Shown in pieces: positions 17,029 to 25,366 of a stretch of DNA of 64,000 bases (positions are counted from its first letter, which is position 1; every line of letters starts with the position of its first letter). Position numbers and translations under genes: made by a program. The DNA lies in NCBI GenBank assembly GCA_964574635.1, contig CAZNOG010000016.1:31981-95980 (forward strand), read 5' to 3'. The notes below the pieces were generated by a model. It did no database searches. It was not told where the DNA came from and worked only from the letters and a program-made list of their open reading frames with translations. This DNA comes from CAZNOG01 sp964574635. GTDB lineage: Bacteria > Bacteroidota > Bacteroidia > Flavobacteriales_D > Cryomorphaceae.

Positions 17029-17517
17029 ATGCAAGCTTTATTTTCCTTTACCAAAGTCACCCTATTGGTCGCCGCAGCCGCGACCCTTATGATGTCCTGC
17101 GAATCGACCGGCAGAAGCCAGAACCGCAAAATCCAAGAAGCCAAATCCATTCATTTGGCGGCCACGGCCAGGTTCGATTCCGTCTACTCCATTTTGGAAA
17201 CCAAAAAAGCCGAGATCGAAGACAAGATCGAGCGCACCTCTCCCGACGATGAGCGCATGGAGGCGTACCAAGCCATGATGCGGGGACTCGAGAAGAGCAC
17301 CAACTTGCTCGACGGATGGGGAGAAGCCGTCCCCGGCATTCCCGGAATGGACGACAACGGCTCGAAGTATTTCGACCCCGAGGGCAACATGGACCTTTCG
17401 GAGTTGAGCGACGAAAAGATTCTCGAGTTGCAAACCTCGTACAGCACGCGGTTGAACGACGTCATCCAAGAGGTGAACGGCTTGTTGACCACCATAGACA
17501 TGTATGAAAATGAATGA
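17029..17517 (+). CDS. Small lipoprotein of unknown function
   Basis: The ATG at 17029 gives 162 aa with a lipoprotein signal (TLLVAAAATLMMSC, lipobox LMMSC). The mature part is helical and highly charged, with a likely coiled-coil hairpin (HLAATARFDSVYSILETKKA then a second helix IQEVNGLLTTIDMYENE). A Gly/Pro-containing loop (GEAVPGIPGMDDNG) sits in the middle. I do not recognise a family. It starts 5 nt after yidD and its end overlaps hemB by 14 nt, so the three are probably one transcript, although the jobs are unrelated. Confidence 0.65.
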   Translation: MQALFSFTKVTLLVAAAATLMMSCESTGRSQNRKIQEAKSIHLAATARFDSVYSILETKKAEIEDKIERTSPDDERMEAYQAMMRGLEKSTNLLDGWGEAVPGIPGMDDNGSKYFDPEGNMDLSELSDEKILELQTSYSTRLNDVIQEVNGLLTTIDMYENE

Positions 17518-18481
17518 AAGACCCAGGCGAAACAGAAAATCGGAAAGCATCCGCGGTCTCGTCCGCGAAGCGCGGCTGTCGGTTGAGCAGTTGATCTACC
17601 CTTTGTTCATTCTCGACAGTGATAATCAAAGCGAGCCCATCGTCTCCATGCCGGGGCAATCGCGCCTCGGCCGCGAGCAATTGATGAGAGAACTTTCGGA
17701 ATGCATGGAGGCGGGCATCCGTTCCTTCGCGCTGTTTCCCGTGGTGGAAGACGGACTGAAGGACCCCCTGGCTTCCTATTCCTACGCCGAGGAAAACTTT
17801 TACCTGCACCGCATCCGGGAGGTCAAAGAGGCCTTTCCCGAAGCGACCATCGTCAGTGACGTGGCCATGGATCCGTACAGCAGCGACGGCCACGACGGCG
17901 TGGTGAGAAACGGAAAAATCCTGAACGACGAATCCCTGCCCGTACTGGTGCGCATGGCCGTGGCCCAGGCCCAAGCCGGTGTCGACGTAATCGGCCCCTC
18001 CGACATGATGGACGGAAGGGTGGGTGCCATCCGAGAAGCTCTTGACGACGAAGGTCTCTCTGAGGTTTCCATCATGTCGTACACGGCCAAATACGCCAGC
18101 GCGTGCTACGGTCCCTTCCGCGATGCGTTGGATTCCGCACCCAAGCACGGCGACAAGAAAACCTATCAAATGGACCCCGCAAATGCGCGGGAAGCCTTGC
18201 GGGAAGCGGAGCTCGACGAGTCCGAAGGTGCGGACATCCTCATGGTAAAACCGGCGGCCTACTACCTCGACGTGATCCACATGTTGAAAGAAAACTCCTA
18301 CCTGCCCATCGCGGCCTACAACGTGAGCGGCGAATACGCCATGATCAAGGCCGCAGCCGCCAACGGGTGGCTCGACGGCGAGGCGGCCATGGTTGAATTG
18401 CTCACCTCCATCCGTCGTGCCGGCGCCGACATGATCTTGACCTATTTCGCCAAGGAATTCGCACAGTGGCAGAGCCGATGA
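17504..18481 (+). CDS. hemB: Delta-aminolevulinic acid dehydratase (porphobilinogen synthase)
   Basis: The protein is 325 aa. It condenses two 5-aminolevulinate molecules to porphobilinogen in cytoplasmic tetrapyrrole synthesis. Both Schiff-base lysines are visible: Lys196 in SYTAKYASACYGPFR and Lys249 in MVKPAAYYLD. The metal region reads DVAMDPYSSDGHDG, the aspartate-rich type associated with Mg2+ rather than the cysteine-rich Zn2+ type. GPSDMMDGRVGAIR is also diagnostic. The start at 17504 overlaps the upstream lipoprotein by 14 nt; a second ATG at 17510 is equally possible. hemE lies 6 kb downstream on the same strand but in a separate transcription unit. Confidence 0.97.
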   Translation: MKMNERPRRNRKSESIRGLVREARLSVEQLIYPLFILDSDNQSEPIVSMPGQSRLGREQLMRELSECMEAGIRSFALFPVVEDGLKDPLASYSYAEENFYLHRIREVKEAFPEATIVSDVAMDPYSSDGHDGVVRNGKILNDESLPVLVRMAVAQAQAGVDVIGPSDMMDGRVGAIREALDDEGLSEVSIMSYTAKYASACYGPFRDALDSAPKHGDKKTYQMDPANAREALREAELDESEGADILMVKPAAYYLDVIHMLKENSYLPIAAYNVSGEYAMIKAAAANGWLDGEAAMVELLTSIRRAGADMILTYFAKEFAQWQSR

Positions 18482-18502
18482 CGCGTGGATGACGAGTGTT
18501 TT

Positions 18503-18518
18503 TTGGGTTTTTGTGGGT
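18503..18518 (+). repeat. 16-nt intergenic motif TTGGGTTTTTGTGGGT, copy 1 of 3
   Basis: This is identical to 45295-45310 (plus) and, on the minus strand, to 26876-26891. It lies in the 222-nt gap between hemB and the convergent ABC permease. The remainder of that gap holds no gene or recognisable structured element. Confidence 0.6.
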
Positions 18519-18703
18519 GTGGCTCACCCGACCTTGTTTTGCGTTCGGATATCCGATTCACGGCCTTGTCCTCCAATCCGCTCTGACGTTACACCCCCAA
18601 AGTCTCCAAATCTTATCGCGTACTCCTAGACCTTTGAAAGGGGAGCTCGCGTGAACCGCGGAAGATCGGTTTCCACGTGTTTTCGCCCAACTTTTCCCGC
18701 CTT

Positions 18704-19948
18704 CTATTCGTGTCTTAGCGCGTCGATGGGATCGAGGGCCGCGGCTTTCTTGGCCGGGTAATAACCGCTGGCCAGCCCCACCAAGATGCACACCACGACG
18801 CCGAAGATGATCCACCGCCACGGAATGATGAAGCTGCTGTCGATCAGCATGGAGATGAGGTTGCCCGCGCCGATGCCCAATATGATGCCGAGCAATCCGC
18901 CGATTTGCCCGATCACGATGGCCTCGACCAAAAACTGGTTGCGGATGGTTCTCGCGGCCGCGCCGATGGATTTTCGCACACCGATCTCCCGGGTTCTTTC
19001 GGTCACCGACACCAGCATGATGTTCATCAAACCGATGGAGGCGCCCAGCAATGTGATGATACCGATGAGGGTGGCGATGAGCGTGATCACCGAGATTTGC
19101 TCCAAGAGGAGGTTGACGAGGCTGTCGCTCTGTCGAATGCCGAAGCTGTCGTCCTGTCCCGGCCGGTCGCGTCGGATGTTTCGCATGAGGGCGATGGCCG
19201 CATCCTTGGCCGCGGGCAGCATTTCCGGCCGGTCGGTTTGCACGCTGATGGCGTAATCCGTGCGGCCGGTGCCGAACTCGTTTTTGGCGTTTCCGAGGGG
19301 AATGATGATCTGGTTGTCGCCGCTGAAACCCATGCTGTTTCCTTTGCTCTCCAACACGCCCACCACCACGTACCGCCTCGGCCCGATGAAAATGTTCTTC
19401 CCCAGGGGATCCACCAAGCCGTTTTTGAACAACTTGTCCTCCACGTCGGCGCCGATGATGGCCACGGCCGTGCCCAATTCGTGTTCGTTGCTCGAAAATC
19501 CCCGCCCCTTTCCCACCTTGTATCCGGCGGTGAGGAGGTAGTCTTCGCTGCCTCCGATGATCTGTACGTTGGGGTTGGTTTCTTCCGCGCCGAACCTCAC
19601 CCTGGCGCTAAAGCTCACCGCGCTCGACACCGCCGACCGCGCGGGGAAGTCGTACCGATTCAAAAAATCCATCGCCTGGCGGTAGTCGATGGGTGGATTG
19701 GGTTTGTCGCGCTGCCCGTCGCGCTGTCCGCGCAGGTTTTGAGACGCCGATCGGATGTTGAAGGTGTTGGCGCCCATCGCGGAAAAATCGCTTTCGATCT
19801 TCGAGCGCAGGGCGTCGATGGATGTGAGTATGCCCACCAAAGCCGTTATGCCCACGGCGATGATCAAAGCCGTGAGCGTGGTCCTCAACACTTGGCTTCG
19901 GATCGATCGCAAAGCGATCAACACGTTTTCCCATTGGATTTTCCTCAC
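18704..19948 (-). CDS. MacB-type ABC transporter permease (FtsX domain)
   Basis: The protein is 414 aa with the MacB/LolC-like topology. It has an N-terminal membrane helix (TLTALIIAVGITALVGILTS), a ~220-residue periplasmic MacB_PCD domain, then three C-terminal helices of the FtsX module. These include LIATLIGIITLLGASIGLMN and the conserved cytoplasmic loop VSVTERTREIGVRKSIGA. Such permeases drive lipoprotein release, efflux or mechanotransmission with a separate ATPase. No ATPase gene is adjacent, so its partner must be elsewhere. The substrate is unknown. It is convergent with hemB and divergent from aconitase. Confidence 0.88.
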   Translation of the reverse strand: MRKIQWENVLIALRSIRSQVLRTTLTALIIAVGITALVGILTSIDALRSKIESDFSAMGANTFNIRSASQNLRGQRDGQRDKPNPPIDYRQAMDFLNRYDFPARSAVSSAVSFSARVRFGAEETNPNVQIIGGSEDYLLTAGYKVGKGRGFSSNEHELGTAVAIIGADVEDKLFKNGLVDPLGKNIFIGPRRYVVVGVLESKGNSMGFSGDNQIIIPLGNAKNEFGTGRTDYAISVQTDRPEMLPAAKDAAIALMRNIRRDRPGQDDSFGIRQSDSLVNLLLEQISVITLIATLIGIITLLGASIGLMNIMLVSVTERTREIGVRKSIGAAARTIRNQFLVEAIVIGQIGGLLGIILGIGAGNLISMLIDSSFIIPWRWIIFGVVVCILVGLASGYYPAKKAAALDPIDALRHE

Positions 19949-20000
19949 GGCGGCAGGCTTGATGATTCGGGCGATAAAATTACGAAACCCATTCCCGGAC

Positions 20001-20032
20001 TTGCTTACCGCTCATCATAATTCCTATTTTCG
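20001..20032 (+). promoter_or_regulatory. Candidate promoter upstream of aconitase
   Basis: TTG (20001-20003) is followed after 21 nt by TATTTTCG (20025-20032), a one-mismatch variant of TAnnTTTG that also occurs before rnhB and the YihY gene. This would give a leader of about 137 nt. The remaining gap to 20176 contains no gene. Confidence 0.35.
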
Positions 20033-20175
20033 CGGTTCGAAATCCGCGGAAAGGCGCCGATTTTCCGTTCGGAAACCGCGCCTCGTCCCGTGTGTGGAGG
20101 TATCCGAGGGATTTCTTATATTCCCGAAAAGGGGATAGGGGGAATTTTTAATCACTTGTCACAAATTAAATCAAT

Positions 20176-22443
20176 ATGGTTTTTGACCTTGAAATGATCC
20201 GATCGGTGTACGCCAAGTATCCCGATCGCGTAAATGCAGCGAGGAAGCTTTTGAACAGACCGCTCACCTTGACCGAGAAAATATTGTACGCCCACCTGAG
20301 CGAAGGCGAGGCGACAGAGGCCTACGAGCGGGGAAACTCTTATGTGGAATTCGCACCCGACCGGGTGGCCATGCAAGACGCAACGGCGCAAATGGCCTTG
20401 CTGCAGTTCGTCCAAGCCGGAAAGAAAACCACGGCCGTTCCCACTACGGTTCACTGCGACCACTTGATTCTGGCCGAAAAAGGCGCCAAGGAAGACTTGA
20501 AGAATTCCATTTCCGCCAGCTCCGAAGTATTTGACTTCCTCCAATCGGTTTCGTCCAAGTACGGCATAGGATTTTGGCGGCCGGGCGCGGGGATCATCCA
20601 CCAAGTGGTTCTTGAAAATTACGCCTTCCCGGGTGGATTGATGATCGGAACCGACTCCCATACCGTAAACGCCGGTGGACTCGGCATGGTGGCCGTGGGT
20701 GTAGGAGGTGCCGACGCCGTCGACGTGATGGCCGGCATGCCCTGGGAATTGAAATTCCCCAAATTGATCGGTGTGAAACTCACCGGACGAATGAACGGCT
20801 GGACCTCCGCCAAAGACGTGATTCTGAAAGTCGCCGGAATCCTCACCGTGAAGGGAGGTACCGGAAGCATCGTGGAGTATTTCGGCGAAGGGGCCCAAAG
20901 CTTGTCTTGCACGGGAAAAGGCACCATCTGCAACATGGGCGCCGAAATCGGTGCGACGACATCCACTTTCGGCTACGACGTGAAAATGTCCGATTACCTC
21001 CGCGGTACCGGTAGGGCCGAAGTGGCCGACCTGGCCGACGGCATCGCCGAGCACCTCACCGGCGACCCCGAAGTGTACGCCAACCCGCACGAGTACTTCG
21101 ACCAAGTCATCGAGATCGACCTCTCCGCTTTGGAGCCCTACGTGAACGGACCCTTCACCCCCGATTTGGCTACCCCCATTTCGGAATTCGGTAAGAAAGT
21201 GGAAGAAGAAGGATGGCCGAAGGAGCTGGAAGTGGGATTGATCGGATCGTGTACCAACTCTTCCTACGAAGACATTTCCCGAGCCGCATCCGTGGCTCGT
21301 CAAGCCCTGGACAAAGGCCTGGGCATGAAGGCGGAATTCACCATTACCCCCGGTTCCGAGCAGGTGCGCTACACCGTGGATCGGGACGGATTCTTGGACA
21401 CCTTCCGCAACGTGGGCGGAGTGGTGCTCGCCAATGCGTGCGGACCGTGCATCGGGCAGTGGGCACGGCACTCCAACAACCCGGAGAAAAAGAACTCCAT
21501 CATCACCTCTTTCAACCGCAATTTCGCCAAACGAAACGACGGAAACCCCAATACACACGCTTTCGTGGCTTCACCCGAAATCGTCACCGCCCTCGCCATC
21601 GCCGGCGATTTGACCTTCAATCCACTGAAGGATGAATTGGTCAACGCCAAGGGCGAAAAGGTAAAACTGGAAGAACCGAGAGGTCCGGAAATGCCCGTAA
21701 AAGGGTTCGAAGTGGAAGACCCCGGGTATATCGCTCCCGCCGAGGACGCCTCGGAAGTGGAGATCAAAGTGAACCCCGACTCCAAGCGACTGCAGATTCT
21801 CACGCCATTCGCGCCCTGGGACGGCAAGAACATCACCGGGATGAAACTGCTCATCAAAGCGAGCGGCAAGTGCACCACGGATCACATTTCCATGGCCGGG
21901 CCGTGGTTGAGATTCCGCGGTCACCTCGACAACATCTCCAACAACACCCTGACCGGCGCGGTGAACGCCTTCAACGGTGAAACCGACAAGGTGAAAAACC
22001 AACTGACGGGCGAGTACGGCGCCGTTCCCACCGTTCAGCGCGCGTACAAGGCGGCGGGTGTTCCCACCATCGTGGTGGGCGACCACAACTACGGTGAAGG
22101 TTCTTCCCGTGAACACGCGGCCATGCAACCCCGCCACCTCGGTGTGCGCATCGTTCTGGTGAAGTCCTTCGCCCGAATCCACGAAACCAACCTCAAGAAA
22201 CAGGGCATGTTGGCCCTGACCTTCGCCAACGAAAGCGATTACGACAAGATCCGAGAAGACGATACCATCGACACGGTGAATCTCGATACGATCGCTCCCG
22301 GCGAGCCCATCTACTTGGAGTTGCGCCACAGCGACGGCACAACCGAAAGGATCGAAACGTTGCACACGTACAACGAAGGACAAATCGCGTGGTTCAAGGC
22401 CGGATCGGCGCTGAACCTGATCCGCGAAGCCGAAAGGGTTTAA
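20176..22443 (+). CDS. acn: Aconitate hydratase (mitochondrial-type)
   Basis: The protein is 755 aa. It interconverts citrate and isocitrate in the TCA cycle. The [4Fe-4S] ligands are Cys359 (GSCTNSSYED), Cys421 and Cys424 (NACGPCIGQW). The C-terminal swivel domain has GDHNYGEGSSREHAAMQPR with the active-site Ser/Arg. The motifs CDHLI, PGAGIIHQVVLENYA and GTDSHTVNAGGLG are also present. The length and motif set match the mitochondrial-type aconitase used by Bacteroidota rather than AcnB or the ~890-aa AcnA. It is followed by a good intrinsic terminator and appears monocistronic. Confidence 0.95.
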   Translation: MVFDLEMIRSVYAKYPDRVNAARKLLNRPLTLTEKILYAHLSEGEATEAYERGNSYVEFAPDRVAMQDATAQMALLQFVQAGKKTTAVPTTVHCDHLILAEKGAKEDLKNSISASSEVFDFLQSVSSKYGIGFWRPGAGIIHQVVLENYAFPGGLMIGTDSHTVNAGGLGMVAVGVGGADAVDVMAGMPWELKFPKLIGVKLTGRMNGWTSAKDVILKVAGILTVKGGTGSIVEYFGEGAQSLSCTGKGTICNMGAEIGATTSTFGYDVKMSDYLRGTGRAEVADLADGIAEHLTGDPEVYANPHEYFDQVIEIDLSALEPYVNGPFTPDLATPISEFGKKVEEEGWPKELEVGLIGSCTNSSYEDISRAASVARQALDKGLGMKAEFTITPGSEQVRYTVDRDGFLDTFRNVGGVVLANACGPCIGQWARHSNNPEKKNSIITSFNRNFAKRNDGNPNTHAFVASPEIVTALAIAGDLTFNPLKDELVNAKGEKVKLEEPRGPEMPVKGFEVEDPGYIAPAEDASEVEIKVNPDSKRLQILTPFAPWDGKNITGMKLLIKASGKCTTDHISMAGPWLRFRGHLDNISNNTLTGAVNAFNGETDKVKNQLTGEYGAVPTVQRAYKAAGVPTIVVGDHNYGEGSSREHAAMQPRHLGVRIVLVKSFARIHETNLKKQGMLALTFANESDYDKIREDDTIDTVNLDTIAPGEPIYLELRHSDGTTERIETLHTYNEGQIAWFKAGSALNLIREAERV

Positions 22444-22513
22444 AGCTGAACCTCCTTTTTTTCGGTTCCGTCGCATATCGGTACGAGCCGAGGCGATCCG
22501 AACGCACATTCAA

Positions 22514-22543
22514 AACGTCGGGATCCATTCCCGACGTTTTTTT
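22514..22543 (+). terminator. Intrinsic terminator after aconitase
   Basis: A perfect 10-bp stem AACGTCGGGA / TCCCGACGTT (22514-22523 with 22529-22538) with a 5-nt loop runs directly into a T-tract. It lies 70 nt past the aconitase stop. Confidence 0.9.
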
Positions 22544-22644
22544 TTATGTGGTCGGAAATCGCATCCGAAACGCGCGTGCCACCTTTCCCGAAGGGGGTGG
22601 CGGGGCTCTGTATTACGCGCGGAATCATCGTGGATGACAATTGC

Positions 22645-22674
22645 TTTGAAGGATGAATTGTTTGTTTAAATTTG
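22645..22674 (+). promoter_or_regulatory. Promoter of the first small barrel gene
   Basis: TTTG (22645-22648), an 18-nt spacer and TAAATTTG (22667-22674) match the Bacteroidota sigma-A promoter consensus at both boxes. The predicted start near 22681 gives an 18-nt A-rich leader before the ATG at 22699. It is the best full promoter in the window. Confidence 0.7.
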
Positions 22675-22698
22675 TGCCGTCAACAAAAAACAATTGTG

Positions 22699-23280
22699 AT
22701 GAAAAAAATTATTTACTCTTTTCTTTTCGCAGCTGCCGGACTTTTCGCAGCTCAATCAGCTACCGCCCAAGAGAACGTTTTTTCGGGAGGTATAGAACTG
22801 GCGTTGCCGTTAGGTGACTTCGGTGAAGGGAATGACCTCGGTATCGGTGCGTCCGTCTCCTACGAGTTGGGCTTGACCGATAATTTCGCCGTACTCGCGA
22901 ACGCCGGTTACATTTACTACATGACGGAAGGAGATGGGGTTACCTTTGGGCAAATCCCTATCCAACTCGGTGCACGCTACTATTTGGCCGGACAACGCGA
23001 AGGCTTTTTTGCCCAAGTTTCAGCCGGTACGCATCTTAGCATGTCCTCCTACGACAGCGATTTGGTGGATAACGAGACGAATGCGGACTTCAGTTTGGCG
23101 CCGCATGTAGGATTTTTCCTTACGGAAAAGTTGTCGCTTGATCTGCGTTACCAAATGATCTTCGTGCCGGGTCAAGAAGAAACCATAACTGAGCCTTTTA
23201 CGGGACAGACAATGACCGTCGAAACCGATGCCACGACCTTCGGTTACCTCGGGTTGCGTGTGGCCTACATGTTCAATTAA
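22699..23280 (+). CDS. Small outer-membrane beta-barrel protein (paralogue A)
   Basis: The protein is 193 aa counting from the ATG at 22699 (MKKIIYSFLFAAAGLFAAQSATAQ signal peptide). It consists of eight or so amphipathic strands and ends in an aromatic-terminated strand (GYLGLRVAYMFN), as in OmpA/OmpX-like 8-stranded barrels. It is clearly related to the protein at 23547-24152: shared blocks are LPLGDF versus APFGDL, QIPIQLGARYYLAGQREGFF versus QIPLDLAFRAYLTEKHNGFF, and APHVGFFLTEKLSLDLRYQM versus TPRIGYYFTPRFSFSVMARY. The strong promoter suggests high expression. The function is unknown. Confidence 0.8.
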   Translation: MKKIIYSFLFAAAGLFAAQSATAQENVFSGGIELALPLGDFGEGNDLGIGASVSYELGLTDNFAVLANAGYIYYMTEGDGVTFGQIPIQLGARYYLAGQREGFFAQVSAGTHLSMSSYDSDLVDNETNADFSLAPHVGFFLTEKLSLDLRYQMIFVPGQEETITEPFTGQTMTVETDATTFGYLGLRVAYMFN

Positions 23281-23334
23281 TCCGATTTGCATAAAGAGGG
23301 AGGGTATTCGTATCCTCTTCTTTTGACAAATATT

Positions 23335-23375
23335 GACGCCGGGATCGGTTGGGAAATCCCCATCATCCCGGCGTC
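23335..23375. terminator. Inverted repeat between the two paralogous barrels, possible terminator
   Basis: A perfect 11-bp inverted repeat GACGCCGGGAT / ATCCCGGCGTC (23335-23345 and 23365-23375) encloses 19 nt that can fold further (GGG/CCC). Only a weak T-rich stretch follows, so it may be a terminator, an attenuating hairpin or a processing site. The rest of the 266-nt gap shows nothing else. Confidence 0.45.
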
Positions 23376-23546
23376 GTCATTTCTCCGCTTGCATGACCGG
23401 AGGAAACGACGTCTCCCACTCCCTTAACGTTAAGAAATCCGACCCTCGACTTTATCCGATCTTAAAAAGGTGCCTCCGACCTTGCCTAACCGATACAATT
23501 TCCGATTTTTGACCGTCCATCGAACACATCCAAACCTGCATCGACC

Positions 23547-24152
23547 ATGAGAAATGCGATTTTGATCTTGATTTTCGGCTGGGTACTCACGGCCGCCCTT
23601 CCGGCTTTTTCGCAGGACACCAACCCCGACGAAGGCAACACGGGCCCGTGGTACGGGCAACTCTCATTCGGTGTGTTGGCTCCTTTCGGCGACCTGAGCG
23701 ACCAACTCGAAATGGCATTGGGTTCCCGCGTGGCACTCGAACGAAGCCTTTTCAAAGAATTCACCCTGCTCGCAGGCGTTGGCTTTTATCACTTTATGGA
23801 CAGTGAAAAGTCCTCATCCACGAATCAAATACCCCTGGACCTGGCCTTCCGCGCCTACCTTACCGAGAAACACAATGGATTTTTCGGCGAACTTCAGGCC
23901 GGGGGAGTAATCAACCTTACTTCGTACGACATTACCGACGCCGAGTCGGAAACGGAGTTTTGGCCCGGCCTGACGCCCCGAATCGGGTATTATTTCACGC
24001 CCCGATTTTCCTTCTCCGTCATGGCGCGGTACATGTGGGCCCCCGAGAGGGATCGCATGATCGTGGGGGTGAGACCCGATTACTTCACCCTTCACACCCT
24101 ACCCAAAGCGGAATTTTACTACCTCGGCGCCGATTTCACCTATACGTGGTGA
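23547..24152 (+). CDS. Small outer-membrane beta-barrel protein (paralogue B)
   Basis: The protein is 201 aa with a signal peptide (MRNAILILIFGWVLTAALPAFSQ) followed by short amphipathic strands ending YLGADFTYTW, typical of an 8-stranded barrel. It is a diverged tandem paralogue of the protein at 22699-23280, aligning over the whole mature length. An Asp/Ser-rich insert (ITDAESETE) probably sits in a surface loop. The 266-nt gap and the intervening hairpin suggest separate regulation. The function is unknown. Confidence 0.78.
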   Translation: MRNAILILIFGWVLTAALPAFSQDTNPDEGNTGPWYGQLSFGVLAPFGDLSDQLEMALGSRVALERSLFKEFTLLAGVGFYHFMDSEKSSSTNQIPLDLAFRAYLTEKHNGFFGELQAGGVINLTSYDITDAESETEFWPGLTPRIGYYFTPRFSFSVMARYMWAPERDRMIVGVRPDYFTLHTLPKAEFYYLGADFTYTW

Positions 24153-24213
24153 GGTTTCAACCCTTTTTCCAGGTGTTCACCCCCGCGGGGTTCGCCACTC
24201 CGTTGCGAATGTC

Positions 24214-24221
24214 TATTTTTG
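24214..24221 (+). promoter_or_regulatory. -7 element TATTTTTG upstream of hemE
   Basis: This is a perfect TAnnTTTG match with predicted start near 24228, giving a ~92-nt leader before the hemE ATG at 24320. No -33 box is evident. The leader itself is GC-rich, with no riboswitch I recognise. Confidence 0.4.
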
Positions 24222-24319
24222 AGGATTGACGGAAGGCACTTCCCGGGTTCAGACCGCTGCGGCGGCGCCCGCCGCTCTCCTCTCGCCAAAAGCGGCTCCC
24301 CCGCGGATGGCAACCGAAC

Positions 24320-25366
24320 ATGAAGAAAATGACCCCATTGAAGAATGATTTGCTCTTGCGTGCGGCCCGTGGACTGAAAACGGAACGAACGCCCGTATGG
24401 CTCATGCGCCAAGCCGGTAGAATACTGCCCGAGTACCGGGCCATCCGCAACAGTTTGTCCGGATTCAAAGAACTGGTGGAAACGCCGCATCTGGCTGCCG
24501 AAGTCACCATTCAGCCCGTCGATATCCTCGACGTCGACGCCGCCATTATCTTCAGCGACATCTTGGTCATCCCCGACGCCATGGGCTTGCCGTACGAAAT
24601 GGTCGAGAAAGTGGGTCCGCATTTCCCGCAAACCATCAAGGCGGAAAGCGACCTCAAAAAATTGCACATCGCCGATTCGGGTGACCTGAGTTACGTGTAC
24701 GAAGCCATCGCCATCACCCTTCGGGAATTGGACGGCCGCGTGCCCCTCATCGGATTCGCAGGTGCGCCATTCACGTTGTTTTGCTACATGGTCGAGGGCG
24801 GAGGATCAAAGACCTTTTCCAAAGCCCGCAAAATGATCGCGCAAAACCCCGATCTCGCGCACCGCATCCTTGACATGGTCACCGAATCGACCATCGCATA
24901 CTTGCACGGGCAGGTAGACGCCGGGGTTCACTTGGTGCAAGTTTTCGATTCCTGGGCCGCCGTTCTCGATCGCAGCGATTACGCGGAATTCTCGTTGCCC
25001 TACATGCGTCGCATCGCCGAGGCCATCCACCCCCGCGTACCGGTGACGCTTTTCGCCAAGGGAGCCAATTTCTCCATCGGTGATTTGGCCACTTTGCCAT
25101 GCGACACCATCGGGTTGGACTGGACCGTGCCGGTGGATTTCGCCCGAAGTCAAGCCATGAACAAAACCCTCCAGGGAAACCTCGACCCGACGGCCCTTTA
25201 CGCGCCCGGCAAGGAAATTGTAAAAAAGACCCGCGAAATGCTCCAAGCCTTCGGGGGGCACAAGCACATCGCGAACCTGGGCCACGGCGTCTATCCCGAT
25301 ACCGATCCCGAAGCCGTCAAAATTTTCGTCAACACCGTAAAAGAATTTGAATATGAACACGCCTAA
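24320..25366 (+). CDS. hemE: Uroporphyrinogen decarboxylase
   Basis: The protein is 348 aa. It decarboxylates the four acetate side chains of uroporphyrinogen III to give coproporphyrinogen III in heme synthesis. The N-terminal signature PVWLMRQAGRILPEYRAIR and the substrate-pocket segment IIFSDILVIPDAMG are present. So are LIGFAGAPFTLFCYMVEGGG, QVFDSWAAVL and LGHGVYPDTDPEAVKIFV. The gene overlaps the OmpA-family gene by 14 nt at its end, so the two are probably co-transcribed. Only hemB is also in the window, 6 kb upstream. Confidence 0.97.
   Translation: MKKMTPLKNDLLLRAARGLKTERTPVWLMRQAGRILPEYRAIRNSLSGFKELVETPHLAAEVTIQPVDILDVDAAIIFSDILVIPDAMGLPYEMVEKVGPHFPQTIKAESDLKKLHIADSGDLSYVYEAIAITLRELDGRVPLIGFAGAPFTLFCYMVEGGGSKTFSKARKMIAQNPDLAHRILDMVTESTIAYLHGQVDAGVHLVQVFDSWAAVLDRSDYAEFSLPYMRRIAEAIHPRVPVTLFAKGANFSIGDLATLPCDTIGLDWTVPVDFARSQAMNKTLQGNLDPTALYAPGKEIVKKTREMLQAFGGHKHIANLGHGVYPDTDPEAVKIFVNTVKEFEYEHA

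Noticed and set aside
18519..18703. A possible fourth, decayed structured repeat beside the 16-nt motif
   Set aside because: The minus strand contains TTGGGCG and a TTCACGCG-like string, but the CCCCGG/CCGGGG stem and the hairpin cannot be placed, so it is not counted as a copy.
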